Assembly (NCBI GenBank): GCA_002392915.1
Contig: DGHQ01000050.1
Span: 16,464-51,732, forward strand
DNA length: 35,269 nt
Source: Bacteroidales bacterium UBA3844
GTDB taxonomy: Bacteria > Bacteroidota > Bacteroidia > Bacteroidales > Paludibacteraceae
Direction: 5' to 3'
The first letter of the stretch is position 1. Each line of letters opens with the position of its first letter. A program made the position numbers and the translations under genes. Below are positions 1-8,025 of this stretch, piece by piece. Below the pieces are notes generated by a model. The model ran no database searches and was not told the origin of the DNA. It worked only from the letters and a program-made list of their open reading frames with translations.

Positions 1-29
1 GAAGTGCTCTACCGCTGAGCTACATTGGC
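1..29 (-). tRNA. tRNA 5' part, probably tRNA-Thr(GGT), cut by window edge
   Basis: Read on the minus strand this begins GCCAATG (acceptor stem), then TAGCTCAGCGGTAGAGCA (D-arm) and the start of the anticodon stem (CTTC). The anticodon lies outside the window. The D-arm and CACTTC match the usual tRNA-Thr(GGT) found next to tRNA-Tyr in Bacteroides, but tRNA-Gly is also common in this cluster. That it is a tRNA is near certain; its identity is inferred. Confidence 0.7.
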
Positions 30-68
30 AATCTGCCATCTAAGCGTTACCGCTGTAGTCCATTGTTG

Positions 69-150
69 TGGGTGCGGATGGATTCGAACCACCGAAGGCA
101 GAGCCAGCAGATTTACAGTCTGCCCCATTTGGCCACTCTGGTACACACCC
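69..150 (-). tRNA. tRNA-Tyr (anticodon GTA)
   Basis: The minus strand gives a complete class II tRNA of 82 nt. The acceptor stem GGGTGTG pairs with CGCACCC with one G-U pair, and the discriminator base is A. The anticodon loop is CTGTAAA inside the stem GCAGA/TCTGC, followed by a long variable arm and the T-arm GGTGGTTCGAATCCATC. CCA is not encoded. It sits downstream of hpf, as tRNA-Tyr does in Bacteroidales. Confidence 0.97.
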
Positions 151-216
151 TTCTTTCTCGCGCCTCCCTCTAGATTTCCTTGAAAATCTTAGATCTGGCC
201 AGCTGAGCCATAAGGC

Positions 217-256
217 TAAAACAGTCGTTAATCGGGCTGTTTCCGAATAACGACTG
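217..256 (-). terminator. Intrinsic terminator after hpf
   Basis: An inverted repeat of 9 bp (CAGTCGTTA/TAACGACTG) continues past one A-A mismatch into TCGG/CCGA with a 7-base loop. On the minus strand it is followed directly by TTTT. It lies about 45 bases after the hpf stop and before the tRNA genes, so it probably ends or attenuates the rpsU-xerC-hpf transcript. Confidence 0.65.
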
Positions 257-299
257 CAAAAGTAGAAACTTTTATTTAAACTGCAAAGAAAAACACAGA

Positions 300-596
300 T
301 TAATTTCTATTTTTTTCTTTAGTCTTCTGAATTGAGCGGATCATCGAGTCCATCGCATTGTCGAATGCCTCCTCAAAGCTGTCAGCTGTCTTCGTCACAA
401 CTAGCTCATTATTAGGCAACAACACTTTCAACATAACTTCTTTATTGTTTGCAACCTCTGGTTTGATCACCTTCATCGCAATATCAACATTAGTAATTTG
501 GTCTGAATACTGCTCCAACTTTACTACCTTCTTCTGTACGAATGCCTCCAAATCTGCCTTTGCATCGAAATGGATTGTCTGAAAATTAACGTTCAT
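300..596 (-). CDS. hpf: Ribosome hibernation promoting factor, short form
   Basis: A 98-residue protein of the HPF/RaiA (YfiA) family. These factors bind the small subunit near the decoding centre in slow-growing cells and hold ribosomes inactive. The N-terminal strand, the basic helix around residues 19-27 (FVQKKVVKLEQY) and the late helix with SFEEAFDNAMDSMIRSIQK fit the S30AE fold. The length fits the short form, without the C-terminal dimerisation domain of long HPF. It begins one base after the xerC stop, so the two genes are almost certainly cotranscribed and probably translationally coupled. The rpsU-xerC-hpf-tRNA order is a known Bacteroidales arrangement. Confidence 0.93.
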   Translation of the reverse strand: MNVNFQTIHFDAKADLEAFVQKKVVKLEQYSDQITNVDIAMKVIKPEVANNKEVMLKVLLPNNELVVTKTADSFEEAFDNAMDSMIRSIQKTKEKNRN

Positions 597-597
597 A

Positions 598-1497
598 TCA
601 TTTTTCTTTTTGTGCTCTTGGATGAGCGTGTTTATAAATTTTCTTCATTTGCTCAAAGGTCGTATGCGTGTAGACCTGTGTGGCTGCCAGATTCGAATGC
701 CCCAAAAGTTCCTTCACCGATTCTATCTCCGCTCCGTTGTTGAGCATCACAGTCGCAAATGTGTGTCGCAATACGTGCGGACTTCTTTTCGCTATGGTGC
801 TTACTTCTGAAATCTTCTTGTGTATGATCGAATAAACTTTGCGCGGCTTCAACTGCTCTCCCTTATCCGACACAAACAGATTCTTTTCAGCACCTTCTTC
901 GAAAGTTTCTCGCTTTAGCTTCAAATACCGTTGAACTAAATCAATGTACTTGTCCCCAAGCGGAATCGCCCTCTGCTTGTTTCGCTTTCCAAGGATCGTG
1001 GCGACCTTTCTCGAGAAGTCAAAATCGGTTTCTTTTGCGTTGATCAATTCTGACAAACGCAAACCTAATGAATAAAACGTTTCAATCATCAAAAAATCGC
1101 GAAAATTTTCATACACTGAAAAATTTATATTATTTGCAAGTATTTTTTCGACTTCATTTATTTTTAAAAACATAGGAAGTCGCTTTTCTTGCTTCAGTGA
1201 ACGTATGGAAATCATCGGCGATTTTAGTCCTGGAACTCTCCTTTTGCAAAATTTGAAAAAGGATCTGAGGGCAGAAATCTTGCGATTCACACTCGTTGCC
1301 TTCTCTGTCTGACGTAACTCATAGATCCAACTCCTAATATGTTTATGTGTGATTTCTGTGACTTCTAAATTGCCATAGTTTTCCAACAAAAACGTAGAGA
1401 ATTGGTTCAAGTCGTTCTCATAAGCAATAAAGGTATGAGAAGAATAGTTCTTCTCATACCTTATATATTGTTTGAAGTCTTCAATCAATCTGTCCAC
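598..1497 (-). CDS. xerC: Tyrosine recombinase, XerC/XerD type
   Basis: A 299-residue site-specific recombinase. Xer enzymes resolve chromosome dimers at dif during division. Residues 1-90 form the SAM-like DNA-binding domain. The catalytic domain follows, with all six expected residues visible: R147 in GLRLSE, K171 in LGKRNK, H241 and R244 in HVLRH, H267 in LLGHSN and nucleophile Y276 in QVYTH. The length is standard for the family. It sits between rpsU (8 bases upstream) and hpf (1 base downstream), which marks it as the housekeeping Xer protein and not a mobile-element integrase. Which of the Xer pair it represents cannot be settled from sequence alone; the symbol follows the usual annotation at this locus. 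Confidence 0.9.
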   Translation of the reverse strand: MDRLIEDFKQYIRYEKNYSSHTFIAYENDLNQFSTFLLENYGNLEVTEITHKHIRSWIYELRQTEKATSVNRKISALRSFFKFCKRRVPGLKSPMISIRSLKQEKRLPMFLKINEVEKILANNINFSVYENFRDFLMIETFYSLGLRLSELINAKETDFDFSRKVATILGKRNKQRAIPLGDKYIDLVQRYLKLKRETFEEGAEKNLFVSDKGEQLKPRKVYSIIHKKISEVSTIAKRSPHVLRHTFATVMLNNGAEIESVKELLGHSNLAATQVYTHTTFEQMKKIYKHAHPRAQKEK

Positions 1498-1505
1498 GAG
1501 AACGA

Positions 1506-1697
1506 TTAATCTTCATTACCATACTGTGCCTGTACGTAAATTGCGTGAATCTTCTGCTGACGCTTTAGCACTGATGGCTTTGTGAACTGCTGACGGTTTC
1601 TCAACTCTTTAACGACACCAGTCTTCTCAAACTTTCTCTTAAATTTCTTCAAGGCTTTTTCGATGTTCTCGCCTTCCTTGATTTGAACTACGATCAT
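1506..1697 (-). CDS. rpsU: 30S ribosomal protein S21
   Basis: A 63-residue basic protein with the S21 pattern: a MIVVQIKEGENIEKALKKFK start, then the KFEKTGV and ELRNRQQF segments. S21 takes part in translation initiation on the 30S subunit. It is the first gene of the rpsU-xerC-hpf unit. The sequence before the ATG is AT-rich with no Shine-Dalgarno motif, as usual in Bacteroidota. It shares no overlap with its neighbours. Confidence 0.95.
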   Translation of the reverse strand: MIVVQIKEGENIEKALKKFKRKFEKTGVVKELRNRQQFTKPSVLKRQQKIHAIYVQAQYGNED

Positions 1698-1730
1698 AAT
1701 TTTTTAATTGTTACGTTTTAATTTTGCCCG

Positions 1731-1738
1731 CAAATTTA
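1731..1738 (-). promoter_or_regulatory. Probable -7 box of the rpsU-xerC-hpf promoter
   Basis: TAAATTTG on the minus strand matches the Bacteroides -7 consensus TAnnTTTG and lies 34 bases upstream of the rpsU start. No clear TTTG -33 element is present at the expected distance, so the assignment rests on the -7 box and its location. Confidence 0.5.
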
Positions 1739-1807
1739 ATCATTTTTTCTTTCATTATCTTAATTCTATGAAAAAAATGCGGATTTTTAATGATTTAAAC
1801 TTTTCTC

Positions 1808-2575
1808 TTAGACTGTCTGGACATCAAAACCAGCCTCTCTCAATGGTCCGGCTATCTTTTCCAGTTCTTCGTGACTTACCTTTTCCAACTCTTTGTATGG
1901 TGTCTCACGATCTATTGAATAAATCATTATCTGTTTTGGCGACATTCTCTCCACGGCCTCATACCATGCTTTCACCTCCTCTTCTGTTGTGTTGTCGATT
2001 TTCTTGCCTTCCACAACACCACGAAGAAACATGGTCTGCAGTATGAATTCACCGTCGAATTGTGCCATCTGCTCTATCACTCGATCCACACTATAATGAG
2101 AGTCAACTGGAGCATCTATAAGTTTTGCCGTCGAATCAATCGCGGAATCAATCTTCAATATGTTGTTGTCTACCTTTTTCAAAGCTCTGACAACCGACTC
2201 GTTAGCTAATCGCGTCGCATTTGTCAATACTGAAATTTTTGAATTAGGATGAAACTGATCCCGCAATCGTATCGTCATATCTATCACTTCTTCAAAATGC
2301 GGATAGAGTGTCGGCTCTCCATTTCCTGCAAAAGTGATTACATCAAGATGTTTTCCTTCCGCATGCAACGATCGGAAACAGTTTGTCATCTCTTCTTCAA
2401 CTTTCTGAAGCGACGGGAATTTTGCTGATACTCCTTTTTTTGTGAAACCGCACTCGCAGTATATACACTCAAATGAGCATACTTTGTTTTCCGTTGGCAA
2501 AAGGTTTATGCCTAAAGACAAGCCTAATCGTCTGCTATGGACAGGGCCGTAGACGACACCATCAAAAGTCATCAT
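1808..2575 (-). CDS. Radical SAM protein, COG0731-like
   Basis: A 255-residue radical SAM enzyme. The cluster-binding motif CxxxCxxC is present as C33-SFE-C37-IY-C40. A GNGEPTLYP segment near residue 84 corresponds to the SAM-binding GGEP-type motif. The opening VYGPVHSRRLGLSLGINLLP is typical of the COG0731 group, which is related to the archaeal tRNA wybutosine enzymes. The substrate in Bacteroidota is not known to me. It starts 3 bases after the stop of the LtaS-like gene, so it is probably the last gene of the murF unit. Nothing looks truncated. Confidence 0.85.
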   Translation of the reverse strand: MMTFDGVVYGPVHSRRLGLSLGINLLPTENKVCSFECIYCECGFTKKGVSAKFPSLQKVEEEMTNCFRSLHAEGKHLDVITFAGNGEPTLYPHFEEVIDMTIRLRDQFHPNSKISVLTNATRLANESVVRALKKVDNNILKIDSAIDSTAKLIDAPVDSHYSVDRVIEQMAQFDGEFILQTMFLRGVVEGKKIDNTTEEEVKAWYEAVERMSPKQIMIYSIDRETPYKELEKVSHEELEKIAGPLREAGFDVQTV

Positions 2576-2578
2576 ATA

Positions 2579-4417
2579 TCACCTCCTTTCAAAATCTCTA
2601 TAAACTGTTTGAATAAATGATTTACCTCTTTTTAAGATTTTCGCATCTGTAGACGTGATTTCTGTTTGGGAATCATAGTCGTACGACGCATAACCTTCTT
2701 TTTCAATGATACCAAAACCATTATTGAATGCAAAAATAGCATATTCTGGTGAATTGTTGTCAAAAACATCCTTACTAAACATAAAATCATCATGTTTTAT
2801 GCCTAATTGGCCTAACAATGTTGCCGACAAATCAATCTGTGAACTGATTTTATCCACCACCTGATGCCTCTTCACCGCTCCACCGCACCATACCATCGGG
2901 ATTCGGTAGCGGAGTGAATCTGAATTAGCCAGATCTCCAACCAATCCTGTCGAATGGTCGGGCAATATTATAATAAGAGTGTTATCCCAATATTTTGTCT
3001 GACGGAATCTGTCTAAGAATGAGCCAAGACAACTGTCGGAATACATAACCGAATTCAAATACTTATCTTCATGATGCTTATACGGCACTTCAAAAGGCTC
3101 ATGACTGCTTGAAGATAAGACAGTACAGAAAAATCTGTCGCCAAAATTTCCATTCTCAAAATCTTTGGCAAGGAAGTCGAACAAGACATGGTCGTACGCT
3201 CCCCACTTCGACTGCTTCTGATCTTTGGTGAAATTCGCGTCACAAATTATTTTCTCATATCCTGACATCACCAAAAATGAATTCATATTGGTGAAATTGA
3301 TGTCACCACCATAATAAAATGAGTTTTTATAACCTGCCTCTTTCAAAGCATTCGGAAGTTTCTTCACATTCTGGCTCTTATTCGTCACCTTCATCAAAGA
3401 TGTGGTGGGCATTCCTGGATATGAGGCAAGTATACATGCCAATCCACGGTCGGTGCGAAAGCTGTTGGCATAAAAACGGTTGAAAACAATTCCGTCTTCC
3501 GCATATTTGCAGAGATTAGGCATTGCGTCTGCACCTCCTGTAAGTTTGCATGCTGTGCCTCCGAAGCTTTCCATTATGCATAGAAGGACATTCGGACGTG
3601 ACGTATTAAAAAGTGTATCCGTGGCGACGCGAGGTTTTCTCGACGGTGCTAGTGATTCTTCATAGACACGTTGCGACTCTTCGTCTGATAATGTATAATA
3701 ACCAGAAAAATCATCTGTCTTTTGTATTGAGTACATCAAATTCCAATTCGGATTAATTGCCAGATGATTAAAATAGACTTTATCACTAAAATAGACTCGT
3801 CCGGGATTCATAGTGGACACTCCCACTCCACCTCGAATGGCTAAAACAGTAAAGCCGACGAACAACACTACCGGTATAAAATTGAGTCCAATTCCGTCGA
3901 ATCTACAAACATAATCTTTCTGTGCAATTTCATACGCCATCCCAAGCAAACGGACAAATGCGTAGACAAAAGATGCGGCAAGAAGCAACAACGTCGACCC
4001 ATAGATAAGATAATCGGATGTTGTACCACTTGCGAGCGCGGCTGTTGGCGACTGCATATAGAAAAATGGAGTGGCATCAAGACGGAATCCCCACGCAGGA
4101 TAAAGGACTATATCCAAAACGCAGAAAAAAGAGGTCATTACAGACAACACTATACCAATCACCTTATAGGTGGAGTGTTCCGCAGATTTGTTTTTCCAAA
4201 AAGAGAACAATAAGGTTGCCAGCAAAAACGGAATCATAAAATAGCCCGTCGCCGACAGATCCATCGGGAATCCATGCACAAACGACCTTATCGGCTCTGC
4301 AATCCCGTCTTTAAATGTATTGCCAAAATTAAACAGGGCGAAAAGGATGCGTTCCAAAAAGAAACACACCAAGAAAAAGATGTAAAAGAATGATAAATAA
4401 ATTGCCTTACTTAACAT
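2579..4417 (-). CDS. LtaS-like membrane phosphotransferase (sulfatase fold)
   Basis: A 612-residue inner-membrane protein. Residues 1-200 contain about five hydrophobic segments, and the extracytoplasmic alkaline phosphatase/sulfatase-fold domain starts near residue 274 (RPNVLL). Likely catalytic residues by comparison with LtaS are E283 in MESF, nucleophile T322 in FRTDRG, H439 in SSSSHEPF, and D487-H488 in LPDHST. Family members move phosphoglycerol (LtaS, MdoB) or phosphoethanolamine onto envelope glycans or lipids. Gram-negative Bacteroidota do not make lipoteichoic acid, so the acceptor is unknown. Its start overlaps the upstream 155-residue gene by 11 bases, and a radical SAM gene follows after 3 bases. 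It could also be a phosphoethanolamine transferase. Confidence 0.85.
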   Translation of the reverse strand: MLSKAIYLSFFYIFFLVCFFLERILFALFNFGNTFKDGIAEPIRSFVHGFPMDLSATGYFMIPFLLATLLFSFWKNKSAEHSTYKVIGIVLSVMTSFFCVLDIVLYPAWGFRLDATPFFYMQSPTAALASGTTSDYLIYGSTLLLLAASFVYAFVRLLGMAYEIAQKDYVCRFDGIGLNFIPVVLFVGFTVLAIRGGVGVSTMNPGRVYFSDKVYFNHLAINPNWNLMYSIQKTDDFSGYYTLSDEESQRVYEESLAPSRKPRVATDTLFNTSRPNVLLCIMESFGGTACKLTGGADAMPNLCKYAEDGIVFNRFYANSFRTDRGLACILASYPGMPTTSLMKVTNKSQNVKKLPNALKEAGYKNSFYYGGDINFTNMNSFLVMSGYEKIICDANFTKDQKQSKWGAYDHVLFDFLAKDFENGNFGDRFFCTVLSSSSHEPFEVPYKHHEDKYLNSVMYSDSCLGSFLDRFRQTKYWDNTLIIILPDHSTGLVGDLANSDSLRYRIPMVWCGGAVKRHQVVDKISSQIDLSATLLGQLGIKHDDFMFSKDVFDNNSPEYAIFAFNNGFGIIEKEGYASYDYDSQTEITSTDAKILKRGKSFIQTVYRDFERR

Positions 4418-4874
4418 TTTCTCTGTCTCTTAAATCACTGACTATAAGCAAAGCCTCTTCCTTGATATCATCAGACAATGCTATATTTCTGAGCTGTAGA
4501 CTTCTGAGCCATCCTGCCACATCATACTCTTTCAACGTCTCAAACACCTCACGCAACTGAGCGATCTCCTCTTCTGTATAATCCTCAGGATCTTTTCCAG
4601 AAAGTGCATCCAATTCCTCGTCGTCGTAGTACTCAATCTTCAGATTAGTATTTATAAGGTTTGTTTTCTCACACACCTCATGTTGTCCGCAACATTCCGA
4701 AGACTCCTCCTTTGCTTTTTCCGCCTCTTCTTCTTTGATTCTTTCCTCTTCTGAAAGACGTGCTTTGCGCTCTTTCTCCTCAGCCTCGATTCTTTTCCTA
4801 CGAAGATTGTAGAAAATTATCCACGCTACGACAATAGCGACAAACACAAAGAATAATATCATCGTTGAATTCAT
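4407..4874 (-). CDS. Membrane-anchored Bacteroidales protein of unknown function
   Basis: A 155-residue protein with one N-terminal membrane helix (residues 4-22), then RRKR as the cytoplasmic boundary. A very charged Glu/Lys-rich probable coiled coil covers residues 27-57. A cysteine pair in ECCGQHEVCEK (residues 60-70) follows, and then an acidic helical domain with EYYDDEELD and GWLRSLQLRNI. The Cys segment and the C-terminal domain resemble a conserved Bacteroidales family that I recall but cannot assign a role. The start ATGA overlaps the murF stop by 4 bases and its end overlaps the LtaS-like gene, so it is translationally coupled to cell-envelope genes. The CCxxHxxC residues could bind a metal; this is only a guess. 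Confidence 0.75.
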   Translation of the reverse strand: MNSTMILFFVFVAIVVAWIIFYNLRRKRIEAEEKERKARLSEEERIKEEEAEKAKEESSECCGQHEVCEKTNLINTNLKIEYYDDEELDALSGKDPEDYTEEEIAQLREVFETLKEYDVAGWLRSLQLRNIALSDDIKEEALLIVSDLRDRENVK

Positions 4875-6154
4875 AAGTACTCTACAACTTTAGTAAGTTT
4901 CATACTGTTGGATCCCTTGATTAAAATTAGGCATCCGTTCAATTTATTATCTGTCAAGACGGGAATCAACTCGTCTACATTCTTAAACGTAGACATTCCA
5001 CTCTTTGCAACAGATGCGAAATTCTGTCCGACCAACATGACCTTCTTTATTCCAGACGCTGCTATCATCTCAACTATTTTGCCATGCTCTGCTTCAGAGT
5101 CTTTTCCAAGTTCAAGCATATCACCCAAGATAAGTGCCTTCTCACTGTCTGATTTCAAAGATATGAAATTATCAAGAGCCGCCTTCATACTTGTCGGATT
5201 GGCATTATAAGCATCGACAATAAGTTTGTTTGAAGAAGTGGAAATAAACTGGGAACGGTTGTTTGATGGTTTATAGTTTTCCAACGCAGAGACAATCGTC
5301 GGCATATCGACGCCGAAATGAGAGCCGACACAAGCGGCAGCCATAACATTTTCAAGGTTGTAAGCGCCTATCAAATTAGTCTGTGCAGAATATCCGTTGG
5401 AGAACTTCACCTTCAAAAATGGATCAGCCGACTCGACAGATGCGTTCAATGAAGATCCATCTACTCCATAAACGATTCTATTTGCTCCTTCCGATTTAGG
5501 GAAAATGTTGTGGTTTGATCCATTAACAAAGATTGTGCCGTTGTGCTTTTTCAAATTGTCGTACAACTCGCATTTTGTTTTGATCACTCCTTCAAAAGAG
5601 CCGAAGCCAAGGATATGAGCCGTGCCGACGTTGGTGATCAAACCATAGTCTGGCAACGCGATATCAGCCAAAGTCTTGATCTCGCCAGGATGGTTTGCTC
5701 CCATCTCCACAATAGCATACTTATGGTGAGCCTTGATACGAAGCAATGTCAATGGGACGCCAATATGATTGTTTAGATTTCCTTCTGTGTTGATCACATC
5801 GTCGCCAAATTTAGCCTTCATCACTGCAGAAGTCAACTCCTTGGTTGTAGTCTTTCCATTCGTTCCAGTGATAGCGATTACAGTCGCATTCATCTGTTGA
5901 CGGTGATAAGATGCCAATTGTTGAAGAGCGGCTAATGTATCGGGAACATAAAAGATTGTTTTGTTGTTAGCACGCTGTTCATCACTTGTAAGTGCGAACT
6001 TGCATCCCGATTCGATGGCATTCTCGACAAAAACATTACCATCAAAGTTATCGCCTTTAAGAGCGATAAACATAGAATCTTTAGGGCATTTTCTGCTATC
6101 AGTAGAAACGCCGTCACATTGGATGAAAAGTGAATATATTGACTTGATATCCAT
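4871..6154 (-). CDS. murF: UDP-MurNAc-tripeptide--D-Ala-D-Ala ligase
   Basis: A 427-residue Mur ligase that adds D-Ala-D-Ala to the UDP-MurNAc-tripeptide in the cytoplasm, the last amino-acid addition in peptidoglycan precursor synthesis. The N-terminal substrate domain (STDSRKC near residue 18) is followed by the ATP-binding loop GTNGKTT at residues 97-103, the NLNNHIGVPLTLL region and EMGANHPGEI. The C-terminal domain has DAYNANPTSM. The length is normal. It is the first gene of a four-gene minus-strand unit, and its stop overlaps the next start by 4 bases. The gldJ-like gene lies upstream with a terminator between, so murF should have its own promoter. Confidence 0.95.
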   Translation of the reverse strand: MDIKSIYSLFIQCDGVSTDSRKCPKDSMFIALKGDNFDGNVFVENAIESGCKFALTSDEQRANNKTIFYVPDTLAALQQLASYHRQQMNATVIAITGTNGKTTTKELTSAVMKAKFGDDVINTEGNLNNHIGVPLTLLRIKAHHKYAIVEMGANHPGEIKTLADIALPDYGLITNVGTAHILGFGSFEGVIKTKCELYDNLKKHNGTIFVNGSNHNIFPKSEGANRIVYGVDGSSLNASVESADPFLKVKFSNGYSAQTNLIGAYNLENVMAAACVGSHFGVDMPTIVSALENYKPSNNRSQFISTSSNKLIVDAYNANPTSMKAALDNFISLKSDSEKALILGDMLELGKDSEAEHGKIVEMIAASGIKKVMLVGQNFASVAKSGMSTFKNVDELIPVLTDNKLNGCLILIKGSNSMKLTKVVEYL

Positions 6155-6193
6155 TTCTTTGTTTTGACTAATTATTCTTTGTTATGTCTAATC

Positions 6194-6233
6194 AAAAAAA
6201 ACGAAGCCTTCAACAAATTGAAAGCTCCGTTTT
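6194..6233 (-). terminator. Intrinsic terminator after the gldJ-like gene
   Basis: On the minus strand a 14-bp stem (AAAACGGAGCTTTC with GAAGGCTTCGTTTT, two G-U pairs) encloses an 8-base loop and runs into eight T residues. It begins 22 bases after the gldJ-like stop, separating that gene from murF. Confidence 0.85.
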
Positions 6234-6255
6234 ATATGTTTAATAAACCTACTGT

Positions 6256-7827
6256 TTATCTGTTGTCATCCTCTGGACCTACCTTAGACATTGCGCAACG
6301 GAAACCAAGGTCGCTGCGAGACTTTGTCTGCTCTAGGTAACGTCTCTGAGCTGGGCTCAACCAGTATGAACGATCCTTCCAAGAACCACCCTTGTAAACA
6401 CGAGTAGTGTTAGAGATGTTAGAAGTCAACTTAGATACTGCAGTACCAGCATCTGGATCATACAACTTCTTAGTTGCGATATCTGGATCTACAACTGCAG
6501 TCCACTGATTTCTGTCAAGAGCACTCTGGCCATCACCATCCTTGTAATTTCTTACATCAAGGCGAGCGTACTTCTCAAGTTCAGTATCCTTATCAGCTGG
6601 GATAGCAAAGATTACACGACCAAGGCTGTCGATCTGAGGAACCTTAGCTGAAGTACCATCTTCAAGAGTTGTCTCCTGCATGATAGGGCTTACATACTGG
6701 TTACCACGGAATGGGTTGTACTCCTGCTCATCATCAGATGTCAAAACACGATATACATCAAGCACCCACTCGTTAACGTTACCAGCCATGTTGTATAGAC
6801 CGAACTCATTTGGCCAGAAAGCATCAACTGGAGAAGTGATAGTAGCGTGGTCATTCAAGTTACCTCCGATACCCATGTAGTCACCACGACCTCTTACGTA
6901 GTTAGCGTACATCTGTCCACGGTTAGCTTTCTTGTCCTTACCTGGGTTACGCATCTGGTGACCATACCAAGGATAAATCTTCTTCTCCTCGTAGTTTTCC
7001 TCACCCTCTACAGAAAGAATACCGTATGCAGCGTACTCCCACTCAGCCTCGGTTGGGAGACGATACTTAGGAAGTAGGATACCGTCAGACATTGTAGTCT
7101 TTCTTGCATTACCATATACATCCTTCAACTGTTTCTTTCCTTCTGTTGGCTTGTAATCACCCTTCATCAAGTACTTGTCTGTGCTGAATACCTGATTCTG
7201 TGCGATATCGTTAGCATCTGTATTTCCCTTCAATGCCTGGAAATCTGGATACTGGATTGTTCCTGCCTCAACCATTCTTCTCTCGTTTACACGGTCAGAA
7301 CGCCAAATACAGAAATCACTTGCCTGCTCCCAAGACACACCAACAACTGGATAATAGTTGTATGACACGTGAGTGAAGTAGTACTCCAAATATGGCTCAT
7401 TGTAAGCCAACTCCTCACGCCAAACCAAAGTGTCAGGGCGAGCTCTCTCAATCAATTCTGGAGTATTGTGGAACACATTTGACATCCAATACAAATACTC
7501 ACGCCAGTTTACATTGGCAATCTCATATTGGTCCATGTAGAACGAAGCTACAGTGACACGACGTGGAATGTTATTCCAATCTCCTAATACATCCTCAATA
7601 ACACGACCCATTGTGAAAGTACCACCCTGGATGAATGTCATTCCAGTAGGTGTATCCTGTTCATAGCCGATGGTTACCTGGTAACCTCCGTTTTCCTTGT
7701 CGTTGTACTTCCATCCGGTTACATTCGATTCCTGTGAATCTTTCAAGGACTTCTTACCACATGATGTAGTCAAAGCTCCTAAGATCAACATCGCTGTGAC
7801 CGGCGTAAAAAGCTTTAAGTGTTTCAT
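6256..7827 (-). CDS. gldJ: GldJ-like gliding/T9SS lipoprotein (FGE-sulfatase fold)
   Basis: A 523-residue outer-membrane lipoprotein candidate. The lipobox LTTSC places the lipidated Cys at residue 23. Residues 64-515 form a formylglycine-generating-enzyme-like domain, with GGTFTMG near residue 69, a YRLPTEAEWEYAAYG block, NEFGLYNMAGNVNEWV, and a closing RVYKGGSWKDRSYWLSPAQR. The YNDKENGGYQ start and the YLYWMSNVF and ERARPDTLVWRE segments resemble GldJ more than PorK/GldK. GldJ is needed for gliding and for type IX secretion in Flavobacterium. It stands alone here: no gldKLMN, porU or porV in the window. A strong upstream promoter and a terminator make it a single-gene transcript. Confidence 0.8.
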   Translation of the reverse strand: MKHLKLFTPVTAMLILGALTTSCGKKSLKDSQESNVTGWKYNDKENGGYQVTIGYEQDTPTGMTFIQGGTFTMGRVIEDVLGDWNNIPRRVTVASFYMDQYEIANVNWREYLYWMSNVFHNTPELIERARPDTLVWREELAYNEPYLEYYFTHVSYNYYPVVGVSWEQASDFCIWRSDRVNERRMVEAGTIQYPDFQALKGNTDANDIAQNQVFSTDKYLMKGDYKPTEGKKQLKDVYGNARKTTMSDGILLPKYRLPTEAEWEYAAYGILSVEGEENYEEKKIYPWYGHQMRNPGKDKKANRGQMYANYVRGRGDYMGIGGNLNDHATITSPVDAFWPNEFGLYNMAGNVNEWVLDVYRVLTSDDEQEYNPFRGNQYVSPIMQETTLEDGTSAKVPQIDSLGRVIFAIPADKDTELEKYARLDVRNYKDGDGQSALDRNQWTAVVDPDIATKKLYDPDAGTAVSKLTSNISNTTRVYKGGSWKDRSYWLSPAQRRYLEQTKSRSDLGFRCAMSKVGPEDDNR

Positions 7828-7925
7828 AGTACCTTTCGAGTATAAGATAATTTACTAATTTTATTTCTAACTTAATTTAACACACAATAACGTCGCAACC
7901 GAATTGCGTCGGATTGTATGGTTGG

Positions 7926-7956
7926 CAAAAATAGACAAACTTTGTTTCTTGCAAAA
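7926..7956 (-). promoter_or_regulatory. Promoter of the gldJ-like gene
   Basis: On the minus strand a TTTTG -33 element is followed after 18 bases by the -7 box TATTTTTG. This is a full match to the Bacteroides consensus. It predicts a leader of about 90 bases, which contains a short inverted repeat (CGCAA/TTGCG at 7892-7906). Confidence 0.75.
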
Positions 7957-8025
7957 CACTTTTGTGATTTTATTGCAAAAAAGTTGATAAATTTGATGAA
8001 AAAACGCCATTTTTATGTTGGCAAA

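Noticed and set aside
68..250. A 60-codon plus-strand frame across the tRNA region
   Set aside because: It is the antisense of tRNA-Tyr and its spacer; the MGADGFEPP start is the usual false reading of a tRNA 3' half.
598..1497. Integrase of a mobile element
   Set aside because: The tyrosine recombinase sits in the conserved rpsU-xerC-hpf core block, and no element ends or cargo genes are seen, although tRNA genes are near.
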